Shown one piece after another: positions 1 to 7,151 of a stretch of DNA of 29,790 nt. This stretch comes from Albibacterium sp035514885 (GTDB lineage: Bacteria; Bacteroidota; Bacteroidia; Sphingobacteriales; Sphingobacteriaceae), in contig NZ_DATJCH010000007.1 in NCBI RefSeq assembly GCF_035514885.1, forward strand, positions 1-29,790, read 5' to 3'. The number at the start of each line of letters is the position of its first letter. Positions within the stretch are counted from its first letter, which is position 1. A program made the position numbers and the translations under genes. Below the pieces are notes generated by a model. It worked only from the letters and a program-made list of their open reading frames with translations, was not told the origin of the DNA and searched no databases.

Positions 1-626
1 CCAAATTCGCCAAAAACACTAAAGAAATCATTTAGTTCATAAAGGTTGTCCGGATTCACTGTATAGTTAATTCTTAACTCAGGGCAATCAGTTCCTCTCA
101 ACTCTTTTAGCTGCCTGTAGTTTTCCAGCAGTTCGAGCAAATGAGCATAACGTGCGCCGGGCATCAAGTACTCATAGCTTTCCCGGTAAACACCATGAAC
201 AGAAATAATAAGCTCATTAAGCCCGGAATCAGCCAGTTGCTCTATATCATTTTTGCTTAGAAGCTGGCCGTTAGTTACCAGACTCTTATCAGGAACTCCA
301 TACTTCTTAGCTAAAGCAAATAATTCGTGATAGTGACTAACCAGCGTAGGCTCGGCTCCACAGCCAATAACAAGCTGAAAGGCACGCGGAAATAGGCTTT
401 TTGCTATCCCCTCCAACTCTTCCTTTTTGAGAATTCCTCCGGCTTTTTTCCTGTAGTCTTCAGAGCTGAAATAACACATACGGCAGGCCAAATTGCAACG
501 CAAGGAAGTATCAAGACGTACCGACAGATGCCTGAATCCCAAAACAGATGCAAGCCACAGTCCCAGCAGCTTTAATCTCCTGCTTTTTATGCTTTTCTGG
601 AGCTTTAAGAGTGAGTAAAACTTCAT
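1..626 (-). CDS. Radical SAM domain protein, 3' part cut by window edge
   Basis: The minus strand is open from an ATG at 624-626 to the window edge, about 208 codons, so the C-terminus is missing. The N-terminal 35 residues are basic and hydrophobic. They are followed by a Cys-x3-Cys-x2-Cys motif (C44, C48, C51, in CNLACRMC), which binds the 4Fe-4S cluster that cleaves S-adenosylmethionine in radical SAM enzymes. Further on, GCGAEPTL resembles the glycine-rich SAM-binding strand, and VTNGQLLS and ELIISVHG fit the next barrel strands. The substrate cannot be told. A SPASM-type C-terminal domain would lie outside the window. The downstream SNF2 gene is on the same strand but about 240 bases away, so co-transcription is uncertain. 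The family call is firm and the function is unknown. Confidence 0.85.
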   Translation of the reverse strand, partial: MKFYSLLKLQKSIKSRRLKLLGLWLASVLGFRHLSVRLDTSLRCNLACRMCYFSSEDYRKKAGGILKKEELEGIAKSLFPRAFQLVIGCGAEPTLVSHYHELFALAKKYGVPDKSLVTNGQLLSKNDIEQLADSGLNELIISVHGVYRESYEYLMPGARYAHLLELLENYRQLKELRGTDCPELRINYTVNPDNLYELNDFFSVFGEF

Positions 627-740
627 TAGTAGTAGCTTATTAGACTATTCAAAACTAAGAAAAACAACATCGCAACCAATTACTAAGAACATCCCGCATT
701 TGGCGATAATTATCCTTTACTACAAGAAACGACTTGTGAA

Positions 741-777
741 ATTTGAAAAGCCCATTGGATGGAAATACTTTTCAAAT
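741..777. repeat. Inverted repeat, possible terminator behind the SNF2 gene
   Basis: Perfect 10-base arms, ATTTGAAAAG (741-750) and CTTTTCAAAT (768-777), enclose a 17-base loop. On the minus strand this lies about 90 bases past the stop of the SNF2 gene and could form a transcript hairpin. No T-run follows, so it is not a classical intrinsic terminator. A smaller palindrome, GCCAAATATGGC, lies at 794-805. The rest of 627-863 shows no gene. Confidence 0.35.
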
Positions 778-825
778 GGCCATGATTCGGATTGCCAAAT
801 ATGGCTATGCGCTTTTTATCCAATT

Positions 826-871
826 ATATCCTTGTTTGTATGCCCGGAAAACCTACAGAATTGTTAATTCA
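826..871 (+). repeat. Degenerate direct repeat, copy 1 of 2
   Basis: This 46-base stretch matches 4751-4796 at 34 of 46 positions without gaps, and 10 of the 12 differences are transitions. The copy covers the stop codon of the SNF2 gene (864-866) and the 40 bases behind it. The shared core includes CCGGAAA and CCTACAG. Origin unknown. Confidence 0.4.
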
Positions 872-3497
872 GCGGCATTTTAAACTTCATAGTTACTTCA
901 CCCGAAACCGGATCAATCTCAATTTTTTGATCCTTCATATCGACTTTGTTGCCGGTGGCCATCTCAAATAATCCTGACAGAAATTGCAGTCCGTTGTTCA
1001 TCACCTGCTCCATCTGTTGTGCCTTTTGAACGCTTTCAGCCTGTTGCCTGGATTTAGACGGGACGTCCTGAGCTTCCGGAAACAGAGTACCCTGCTTCGC
1101 TTCCATACCGGAGGGATCCGGATCGGCGATCTCACTGATGATAATTTGTTCCTCTTCAACAGGCGTAATGGGATCTTCCGTCGATAGTACGTCAACCATC
1201 TCAGCCACCTGTTGCAAAAACTGTGACCGTCCCTTTTCCGAAAAGTCAACAAAATCGGTTAAGCTTTCGCCGTTCAACACCCCGTCGAATAAGCTCTGTT
1301 TCACTAATAGTCCCTGGGCAATCCGTTCCTCAATAGAACCGTTGGATATAAAATTGAAGATAGTTAAATGGGAACTTCGCTGTCCGATGCGATCGATACG
1401 GCCGATGCGCTGATTCTTCTTTGCCGGATTCCACGGCAACTCAAAATTAATGAGAATGTCGGCCATCTGGAGGTTTAACCCGGCTCCGCCAGCCTCGGTT
1501 GAAAGAAAAACCTGGCACGATTCGCTGGTCTCGAAGCGCTTAATCAGTTCGCCCCGTTTGGTCACGGGCACTTTCCCGTTTAATTCGGTAAACCCTATAT
1601 TATTTTCACGCAGCATCTTTCCAATAAGCTTATGCATTTTAACCCATTCGGAAAAGATAATCACCTTTCTTTTGCTGTTACGGATGTCTAATCTGTCAAC
1701 CAGAATGTATTTCAACTCTTCCAGTTTGGGGGAGTCATGGGTTGCTTCATCCACTAAAAAGGAGGAGTCGCATACCATACGCATGTTGGTTAAAAGAAGC
1801 TGCATCTTCTTTAAATCATAAGGTGTGAGAAATTTTTTATGAACAATCTGCGCCAACCCATTAGCGTATGAAGCATGGTAATCCTGCTGTAACCCGGTTA
1901 ATCCCACCCTCACTTCGTGCTGCTGCACCTGGGGTAGTTGCTCAATCACTTTACGTTTTTCCCTCCTGATAAGCACAGACTCAAGCTTCTGCTTTAACTC
2001 CTGAAGGTTATAATACCCGTTGATCTTATTCAGTTTGGTAGCATCGAACAAGCAGTGCTGATACGAGAACTCCCACAAGGGACCCAGAAACTGATCATCC
2101 AGAACACCAACCAGCGAGAACAAATCCACCAACTGGTTCTCAATGGGCGTTCCGGTAATGATTAATGTGTGCTTACTATTAAGTTGCTTGATGGCATGAG
2201 CTGTTTTGGTCTCAAAGTTTTTAACCCGTTGTGCTTCATCTAATATCATAAAATCAAAGGCAGCCCTTCGGATCGCTTCCTGGTCACGTAAAACCATCTC
2301 GTAATTAACTATCGCGAACATGGCAGCGCTTTCCCTGTAAAAGACCGCACGCTCCCCGGGCAAGCCCGAGACGATAACGGCCTGTTCACCGCTGAACTTT
2401 TCAATCTCGGCCTTCCATTGCGCTTTTAACGAAGCCGGACAAACAATCAACACCTTTTTAAATCCAAACAACTCCTTTTTCTCCAATGCAGCGCCTATGG
2501 CCTGGATGGTTTTACCCAACCCCATTTCATCAGCAATGATGGCTGATTTTCTGGTGGCAGCAAAACGAATCCCTCCCTTTTGATATTCGTACAGATTTGC
2601 CCTGATACCGGAAAAATCGGGTTGGTATTTGTCCCGAAGCACGTTCAGGGATTGAGTCTCCCACAGCTTCTCTATTTTCTGATAAACCTCCGGCCGGATC
2701 ACCACATTACCAAACGACTTGCTTTCGTCCAGGAAAGCTGAAAATTGTTCCGTTTTATCATCGTCGATGTATCTTTTGTTACCGAAAAAACGCCTGATTA
2801 AAAGCTCTGTTTCCCTGCTTAATGCGTGTGGATAAAACCAGGTAATACGGTATTCATTCAGCGGATCAAGATAAACTTCAACGAAGGGACACGTTTTTCC
2901 CAGGCGGTTATAAAGATTTTTGTTTTCCTTCAGCTGGTTGAACACGTACATGATGTGCTTGGTGGTTCCCAGCTTGTTAATGGCGGCATCGCGGCTGTTG
3001 CTGTAACCTGTTTCATTTTCAAAGTCGCGAAGAAACACTTTGTATTTTATGCCATTCTCATTGGTTACGGAATGATCTCCATAGATATTATCGGCCCAAT
3101 CGACCCGGTATTTAGCAGCAAAGGCTTTTTGACGCCGCTCCTGAAGCACCCGTTTCATCATTCCCTCGCGGCTGTATTTAATATGTTCAAGATGACTGGC
3201 ATTATCCAGCAACACTAATTCATGCTGAAACTGTAGCAAAGCGGCATAAGTATAACGATTCCACTCCTCTAAGGAATGACCGATCAAAATGCTATCCCCC
3301 TCTCTCTCACAAAAAATGGCAACCTCCTCTACCGGCTGTCCCTCCGAAAACAGCACCTCCACCTTTTCCCCCGACTGGGTCAGTATCTGGCACTCACCAT
3401 TGTTAAACATATATTGCCCGAAAGCCAATTCTTCACGGCTCATCGCACTCCGGAGCGAATCCAGCTTCTCCCCGATGGCCCGTTTAATATCTTCCAT
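864..3497 (-). CDS. SNF2-family DEAD/DEAH-box ATPase (helicase-like)
   Basis: A large 877-residue Swi2/Snf2 ATPase that probably translocates on double-stranded DNA and remodels or strips bound proteins. Visible motifs are Walker A in ADEMGLGKT (about residue 325), the DEAQ box (about 420), TGTPIENQ (about 447), the motif IV region KVIIFSEW (about 625) and motif VI QRIGRIDRIGQ (about 700). The first ~300 residues hold no motif I recognise. The last ~130 are acidic and glutamine-rich and look like a flexible tail. The ATG at 3497 is the first start of the open frame. A 40-codon ORF and a -7-like box lie upstream. Stand-alone SNF2 ATPases are widespread in Bacteroidota. The toxin-antitoxin genes next door would also fit a defence role, but nothing in the protein shows one. 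Confidence 0.93.
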   Translation of the reverse strand: MEDIKRAIGEKLDSLRSAMSREELAFGQYMFNNGECQILTQSGEKVEVLFSEGQPVEEVAIFCEREGDSILIGHSLEEWNRYTYAALLQFQHELVLLDNASHLEHIKYSREGMMKRVLQERRQKAFAAKYRVDWADNIYGDHSVTNENGIKYKVFLRDFENETGYSNSRDAAINKLGTTKHIMYVFNQLKENKNLYNRLGKTCPFVEVYLDPLNEYRITWFYPHALSRETELLIRRFFGNKRYIDDDKTEQFSAFLDESKSFGNVVIRPEVYQKIEKLWETQSLNVLRDKYQPDFSGIRANLYEYQKGGIRFAATRKSAIIADEMGLGKTIQAIGAALEKKELFGFKKVLIVCPASLKAQWKAEIEKFSGEQAVIVSGLPGERAVFYRESAAMFAIVNYEMVLRDQEAIRRAAFDFMILDEAQRVKNFETKTAHAIKQLNSKHTLIITGTPIENQLVDLFSLVGVLDDQFLGPLWEFSYQHCLFDATKLNKINGYYNLQELKQKLESVLIRREKRKVIEQLPQVQQHEVRVGLTGLQQDYHASYANGLAQIVHKKFLTPYDLKKMQLLLTNMRMVCDSSFLVDEATHDSPKLEELKYILVDRLDIRNSKRKVIIFSEWVKMHKLIGKMLRENNIGFTELNGKVPVTKRGELIKRFETSESCQVFLSTEAGGAGLNLQMADILINFELPWNPAKKNQRIGRIDRIGQRSSHLTIFNFISNGSIEERIAQGLLVKQSLFDGVLNGESLTDFVDFSEKGRSQFLQQVAEMVDVLSTEDPITPVEEEQIIISEIADPDPSGMEAKQGTLFPEAQDVPSKSRQQAESVQKAQQMEQVMNNGLQFLSGLFEMATGNKVDMKDQKIEIDPVSGEVTMKFKMPLN

Positions 3498-3520
3498 GCC
3501 TGTCTCTTTATTTGAAATAA

Positions 3521-3643
3521 CTATGTACGTATTATCAATCTATCTTCTGATCCACGTCTTATTCTTTCAACGCTATACATGACTTTTGCTATCTCTTTTT
3601 GTTGAGTAACTCTCACACCTGTTATCAACTTCTCTTTACGCAT
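3521..3643 (-). CDS. Small basic ORF (40 aa) upstream of the SNF2 gene
   Basis: An open frame from ATG (3641-3643) to TAG (3521-3523) encodes a 40-residue, strongly charged and basic peptide beginning MRKEKLITGV and ending in a RIRRGSEDRL-type stretch. It shares the strand of the SNF2 gene and ends 23 bases before its ATG. A TAACTTTG box lies only 4 bases before its start. I recognise no family. It may be a leader peptide, a small DNA- or RNA-binding protein, a gene fragment, or chance. Confidence 0.35.
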   Translation of the reverse strand: MRKEKLITGVRVTQQKEIAKVMYSVERIRRGSEDRLIIRT

Positions 3644-3647
3644 ATTG

Positions 3648-3655
3648 CAAAGTTA
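3648..3655 (-). promoter_or_regulatory. Bacteroidota-type -7 box (TAACTTTG)
   Basis: The minus strand reads TAACTTTG, a full match to the TAnnTTTG -7 consensus of Bacteroidota. No TTTG -33 box is seen at the usual 19-21 base spacing. It could drive the 40-codon ORF as a nearly leaderless message and then the SNF2 gene about 150 bases downstream. Confidence 0.4.
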
Positions 3656-3721
3656 TAAATAAATTTCAGGAAAGGTTGCCCACCTAATTACAGACATCAA
3701 TATAGATTTAAAAACTCTATC

Positions 3722-4357
3722 CTACTTTTTCTCCCCGGCCATCCCCACCATATAATCATTTACCGTTTCCATAATATATGCTTTAATGCATTCCCACTTT
3801 TCATCAATAAGCATCACGGGATCCTCATCATTATCTGCATCAATAAAATAGGACAAACTCTTAAGAACTAAGAAATCAGACCCATCAGGATACTTCTTCC
3901 TGTAGAAATCAAGTATTTGATTGAGGTTGAAATATCGTAACAAAAAATATAAATCAACAAAGTCTTTTTTTGTCCCTCTTCCGGTAATTGCGGCTATCTT
4001 CATCGCCGCAATATCCTTAATATCTGCTAACAATAGCCCATCCTCAATAACCGGATTTTCAATCCAGTGATATGAGTAATTAACAATATCAATTTTAATC
4101 CCTTTAATCAGGTAGATACTTATATTGGTTGATTTTCTAAGAATAGTAGTATCCCCAATAGACGCGATCTGACTTGAAACATCAAACTCGTCTGCAGTAA
4201 TCACTCCGAAAAGGTCAATATCTATCGACTTTCGGTGTCCTATTTGTAGCGCTAATGCGGTTCCTCCGACTAATCTCAAATCTTTAAATGCCGGTTTAGC
4301 CTGTAGTTCAATTAAAAGATCGAGTGTTGAGGAATCGATCGTCTTGTAGTGAAGCAT
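3722..4357 (-). CDS. AbiEii/AbiGii-type nucleotidyltransferase toxin
   Basis: A 211-residue protein of the AbiEii family, nucleotidyltransferases of the DNA polymerase beta fold that act as toxins in type IV toxin-antitoxin and abortive-infection systems. The signature runs from about residue 28: VGGTALALQIGHR, then DIDLF with the metal-binding Asp pair at about 46-50. This is the GG(T/S)AL...DxDLF arrangement of the family. A Lys-rich stretch, AMKIAAITGRGTKKDFVDLY (about 117-136), matches the conserved second motif. The start overlaps the upstream partner gene by 46 bases, so the two are probably translationally coupled. It has the usual length for the short AbiEii type and looks intact. In characterised members the toxin transfers nucleotides to tRNA acceptor ends; that activity is not shown here. 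Confidence 0.85.
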   Translation of the reverse strand: MLHYKTIDSSTLDLLIELQAKPAFKDLRLVGGTALALQIGHRKSIDIDLFGVITADEFDVSSQIASIGDTTILRKSTNISIYLIKGIKIDIVNYSYHWIENPVIEDGLLLADIKDIAAMKIAAITGRGTKKDFVDLYFLLRYFNLNQILDFYRKKYPDGSDFLVLKSLSYFIDADNDEDPVMLIDEKWECIKAYIMETVNDYMVGMAGEKK

Positions 4358-4668
4358 GAGAATTGTTCTAACGGAGTTTTAGATAATAACGAAACAAAAG
4401 CAGCAGATTTAATATCCAAATCCTTTATCGTAGATGAAATCTCTGATATATCCTTTATCCCGTAAACCTTTACCAAAAGCTGCCAATCTTTCAGAAGACC
4501 GTAATCAAGAACTCTATGGACAATAAGCCTCCTGCTTCTGTTAATATCCAGACTATTACGATTAACATCCCAAAAAAGATGGCTGGAAAACTTACTTAAT
4601 ACTTTTTGATTATTTCCAATAAAAGATTCCATATTCTTCATCATCTTTATGTAAGGTATAACTTCCAA
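4312..4668 (-). CDS. Small partner of AbiEii (AbiEi-like antitoxin, probably DUF6922)
   Basis: A protein of about 105-118 residues directly upstream of the AbiEii gene and overlapping its start. Small proteins of this shape (SSHLFWDVN, then a basic RRLIVHRVLDYG segment and an LLSKTP-type C-terminal part) regularly precede AbiEii-like toxins in Bacteroidota, and I recall them as DUF6922. They are taken as the antitoxin or DNA-binding regulator. The first ATG gives MEVIPYIKMMKNMESF, but an ATG at residue 10 or 13 is equally likely, so the start is uncertain. The helix-rich middle would suit a winged-helix-like fold (inference). Antitoxin function is inferred from position only. Confidence 0.65.
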   Translation of the reverse strand: MEVIPYIKMMKNMESFIGNNQKVLSKFSSHLFWDVNRNSLDINRSRRLIVHRVLDYGLLKDWQLLVKVYGIKDISEISSTIKDLDIKSAAFVSLLSKTPLEQFSCFTTRRSIPQHSIF

Positions 4669-4750
4669 CCACCAATCTACACAAAACTAATCAATTCTTC
4701 ACAACAATTCAACATACTCCAGATCGAATAATGCCCTGGTTTTTCCGGTC

Positions 4751-4796
4751 ATACCTTTGTCTACATGTCCGGAAACCCTACAGGAACGTTAACCCA
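4751..4796 (+). repeat. Degenerate direct repeat, copy 2 of 2
   Basis: Partner of the repeat at 826-871 (34 of 46 identical). It lies in the divergent gap between the AbiE-like pair and the HEPN/MNT pair. The two copies bracket the SNF2 and AbiE-like genes in direct orientation. Confidence 0.4.
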
Positions 4797-4910
4797 ATCT
4801 CTTAGGCATTTGTTTTATTTTCAAAGAGTCGTTACCTTTAGAATTGTAACAGTCTGTACCAAAGCAGTAGTATCCTAAAGTGCTGTATAGGATTTAAAAT
4901 GAAAATTTTG

Positions 4911-4918
4911 TATTTTTG
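4911..4918 (+). promoter_or_regulatory. -7 box (TATTTTTG) of the HEPN/MNT pair
   Basis: TATTTTTG matches the TAnnTTTG consensus and lies 4 bases before the ATG of the HEPN gene, so a transcript started from it would have almost no leader. No TTTG -33 box is seen at the expected distance. The rest of the 4669-4922 gap shows no gene. Confidence 0.35.
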
Positions 4919-4922
4919 AAAA

Positions 4923-5327
4923 ATGGATCAACCGAATTTCAATAAAGATAAACTGATAAAATATTGGTCTGACAGTTCAGATGATGACTACGATACCATG
5001 ATTGCCATGTTTGAAAGTAAAAGATTCAATTGGGCATTATTTGTGGGTCATTTAATGATTGAAAAACTATTAAAGGCTCTATACGTTAAAAACAACAATG
5101 ATCATCCTCCCTTTATCCATAACATATTGCGACTTGCAGAAAAATGCAATATGATTCTGTCTGAGGATCAGAAGCTGTTTTTCGCGACGGTTACAGCATT
5201 TAACATAAATGCGAGGTATGATGATTATAAAATGAGTTTTCAACAAAAGTGTACACCGGAATACACAGCAATCTGGGTCGAAAACATAAAAAACAACAGA
5301 CAATGGATAAAAGCATTGATAAAATAG
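4923..5327 (+). CDS. HEPN domain protein of a HEPN/MNT module
   Basis: A 134-residue, all-helical protein of the HEPN family. Features include YWSDSSDDDYDTM near the N-terminus, the typical core helix RFNWALFVGHLMIEKLLKALY (about 39-59), an HNILRLAEKCN helix and the late motif NINARYDDYK (about 98-107). In HepT-type toxins the ribonuclease site is R-x4-6-H. Here the Arg is present but no His follows at that distance, which fits the COG2250-like HEPN branch better than a classical HepT. The MNT partner overlaps its 3' end by 25 bases. In characterised pairs the HEPN protein is the toxin and the MNT enzyme neutralises it by AMPylation. Whether this variant is toxic is unknown. Confidence 0.82.
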   Translation: MDQPNFNKDKLIKYWSDSSDDDYDTMIAMFESKRFNWALFVGHLMIEKLLKALYVKNNNDHPPFIHNILRLAEKCNMILSEDQKLFFATVTAFNINARYDDYKMSFQQKCTPEYTAIWVENIKNNRQWIKALIK

Positions 5328-5632
5328 TTAGACGGTATATTTCATCTGTATCAAATCAAACCCCCGGATTTATCACTGCCTACTTATTTGGTTCTTATGC
5401 CAAAAACATACAGCGACCCGAAAGCGATATTGATATAGCCTTGATTATTAACGATCTTAAAGATTCAGAAAAGTTCGACATTCAAGTCCAGTTAATGCTT
5501 CTAGCCTCAAAGTTTGATTCGAGGATAGAACCACATCCTTTATCACTTCAAGATTTAATGTCCGACAATCCCTTTGTTCTCGAAATAAAGAAGACGGGAA
5601 TAGAAATAAAGAAATCGCTGCAATATCCTTAA
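5303..5632 (+). CDS. MNT-type nucleotidyltransferase, partner of HEPN
   Basis: A small minimal nucleotidyltransferase of about 109 residues. The start used is the ATG at 5303 (MDKSIDKIVRRY), because the longer open frame adds 18 residues lying wholly inside the HEPN gene. The catalytic signature G-S-x10-D-x-D is exact: GSYAKNIQRPESDID at about residues 31-45. The C-terminal part (EIKKTGIEI) is typical of COG1708-like enzymes. With the HEPN gene it forms the HEPN/MNT toxin-antitoxin arrangement, where MNT proteins act as antitoxins that AMPylate the HEPN partner. Overlap with the upstream gene suggests coupled translation. The downstream secreted-protein gene converges on it with only 6 bases between. 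Confidence 0.85.
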   Translation: MDKSIDKIVRRYISSVSNQTPGFITAYLFGSYAKNIQRPESDIDIALIINDLKDSEKFDIQVQLMLLASKFDSRIEPHPLSLQDLMSDNPFVLEIKKTGIEIKKSLQYP

Positions 5633-5634
5633 TA

Positions 5635-5648
5635 AGCGCTAATGCGCT
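5635..5648. terminator. Short hairpin between convergent genes
   Basis: AGCGC-TAAT-GCGCT forms a small perfect hairpin at the meeting point of the MNT gene and the exported-protein gene, overlapping the latter's stop codon. It might act in both directions, but the stem is only 5 pairs and T-runs are weak. Confidence 0.22.
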
Positions 5649-6118
5649 AAAAGGCTATTCAGCACCTGCGATGTGGCAGCATATCTTTGCAACTCCCGCT
5701 TCAGCCTTTCATCCAGCCCTTGGTAAGCGGCAATAATAAGAGCTGAATCTTCCTCTATATTATCACGATACCTCACAATAGACGGAGCCTGCTCCTGAAT
5801 TATCAAGCGGATAAAGCGATATTCAATATTATCTGCATTTTGCTTTATCTCCGCTTCAATAAGCAGCCTCCCCCTTTTAAAATACTCAAGGCGCTGAACC
5901 GGGGTGTTAACCAAACCGGCCATACGCGCATATAAGGCCCCACGATATATATTAGCTTGTGAACCTGTATCCCCCTTAGCTTCGTAATCCAGGATAAGCT
6001 TTTCAACATCATCCCTCGAACCCTGACTTAAGACCGTGAAGAAGCGTTCAGACCCGGCAAAGGCTGAAACTGAAAGAAAAAAACACAAGCAAACCAAAAG
6101 CAAGGCCCTCATAAGCAT
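5639..6118 (-). CDS. Exported protein of unknown function
   Basis: 159 residues with a clear signal peptide: MLMR, a hydrophobic core of about 15 residues, then a probable cleavage site near residue 21 (SAFA-GS). The mature part is helical and charged and holds no cysteine. It looks like a helical-repeat-like periplasmic protein (RDDVEKLILDYEAKGD, then YRGALYARMAG and EYFKRGRLLIEAEI). I recognise no named family. The ATG at 6118 and that at 6112 (residue 3) are equally good starts. It stands alone among toxin-antitoxin genes; a 28-codon hydrophobic ORF lies upstream on the same strand. Confidence 0.7.
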   Translation of the reverse strand: MLMRALLLVCLCFFLSVSAFAGSERFFTVLSQGSRDDVEKLILDYEAKGDTGSQANIYRGALYARMAGLVNTPVQRLEYFKRGRLLIEAEIKQNADNIEYRFIRLIIQEQAPSIVRYRDNIEEDSALIIAAYQGLDERLKRELQRYAATSQVLNSLLAH

Positions 6119-6127
6119 CAGCGCTAA

Positions 6128-6214
6128 TCAATTATCACACAGGCAAATAATCCCTCCCGCAGAGCAAATCACAAGATCTGCAAGAACTGCTAAAATAATA
6201 AAAACAATACTCAT
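6128..6214 (-). CDS. Tiny hydrophobic ORF (28 aa), doubtful
   Basis: ATG (6212-6214) to TGA (6128-6130) encodes a 28-residue peptide that is almost entirely hydrophobic (MSIVFIILAVLADLV at its start) and could be a single membrane helix. It ends 9 bases before the ATG of the exported-protein gene on the same strand. No family is known to me and it may be chance. The remainder of 6119-6412 shows nothing I can name. Confidence 0.2.
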   Translation of the reverse strand: MSIVFIILAVLADLVICSAGGIICLCDN

Positions 6215-6412
6215 GCGGACAATAAATAGCCAATGCTTCAAATTGTTTATGGCATAATACCCCCCATATTTCGGACAGTATTTCGTGTCAATTGACTCCG
6301 TCGATCATAAATTCGTGCAATTAGTGGATAAAATAATAAGCGGAAATTCGATGACCAATCTGTAGATGAAATATTGAATACCCATTAATCTTCAGATAGT
6401 GGATAATGGAGA

Positions 6413-6894
6413 TTACTTTTCATGCACTAGGGATAATATTTCATCAATAAATTTCTCACTAATCCATACATCTTTAGCTCTTAACTCGAACAAAAGAGGT
6501 TTTAACTCATTTATTATTCTTTCCCTTTTAGCTTTTATTAAGACTCCTACTGTGCCTGTTACTTTCAAATCAGCATGTTTTGCATGAAATCTACCAAGCT
6601 TTTCGTCCATAATAATAAGATCCGCACCTACCTCAGTAGCCAAAATAATAGCCTCTGCTTCCCCCTTATCTAAATCTAGAAAATACCTTCTTGCATCTTC
6701 GTTTTCAATTTTAATAATTTTAACCCAATCGATATTCGATAAATTACGATAAAATGACTTGTTTTTTCCGGCTTAAATTTCCTCAAATACCGCAATAGGT
6801 ATTAGTATTTCCTGATATAATTCCATTAAAACATCAAGTCCCCAAGCTTTAACAAAGAGATAAGTGGCGTTGTATTGGATACTACCTTAAGCAT
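6413..6894 (-). pseudogene. DUF3368 (PIN-like) toxin, broken by a frameshift and a nonsense codon
   Basis: Read on the minus strand from ATG 6892-6894, the frame gives MLKVVSNTTPLISLLKLGDL, a perfect N-terminus for the PIN-like DUF3368 family (the early Asn/Thr-Thr-Pro-Leu motif). A missing base near 6835 shifts the frame into DVLMELYQEILIPIAVFEEI. An in-frame TAA at 6773-6775 follows, where the family expects Glu or similar. The same frame then continues to the true stop at 6413 through AGKNKSFYR, YFLDLDKGEAEAIILA, GADLIIMDEKLGR and GTVGVLIKAK, all DUF3368 hallmarks. So the full gene is present but split by one -1 frameshift and one nonsense mutation. It overlaps the 3' end of the UPF0175 gene by 8 bases. 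Confidence 0.8.
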
Positions 6895-7135
6895 TTATAA
6901 CATCCTCTCTTAAATCAGATTCGTAAAATATGGACACATTATACTTAGCTAATAAATCTAAAAAATCAACCCTCGATATTCCTAACACTTTAGCTGCTGT
7001 ACCTGATGAAACACGGCCTAATTCAAATAACTTAATCAAAGAACTGGTTTTGATTTCATTCTTAAAATCCTTTGTTTCCAATCTTAATGAATTAGCAAGA
7101 TATTCAGGATATTCAATAGAAATTGTTCTATTCAT
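6887..7135 (-). CDS. UPF0175 family antitoxin-like protein
   Basis: 82 residues matching UPF0175: an N-terminal strand (RTISIEYPEYLANSL), then a helix-turn-helix-like segment (ELGRVSSGTAAKVLGISRVDFLDLL, about 39-63) and a short C-terminal tail (FYESDLREDV). UPF0175 proteins are the usual upstream partners of DUF3368 PIN-like toxins and are thought to be DNA-binding antitoxins. Its stop overlaps the start of the toxin gene by 8 bases, a sign of coupled translation. The frame is intact, whereas the toxin is broken. A clear -7/-33 promoter lies just upstream. Confidence 0.85.
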   Translation of the reverse strand: MNRTISIEYPEYLANSLRLETKDFKNEIKTSSLIKLFELGRVSSGTAAKVLGISRVDFLDLLAKYNVSIFYESDLREDVINA

Positions 7136-7151
7136 AGCAGTTACGTTTTAA

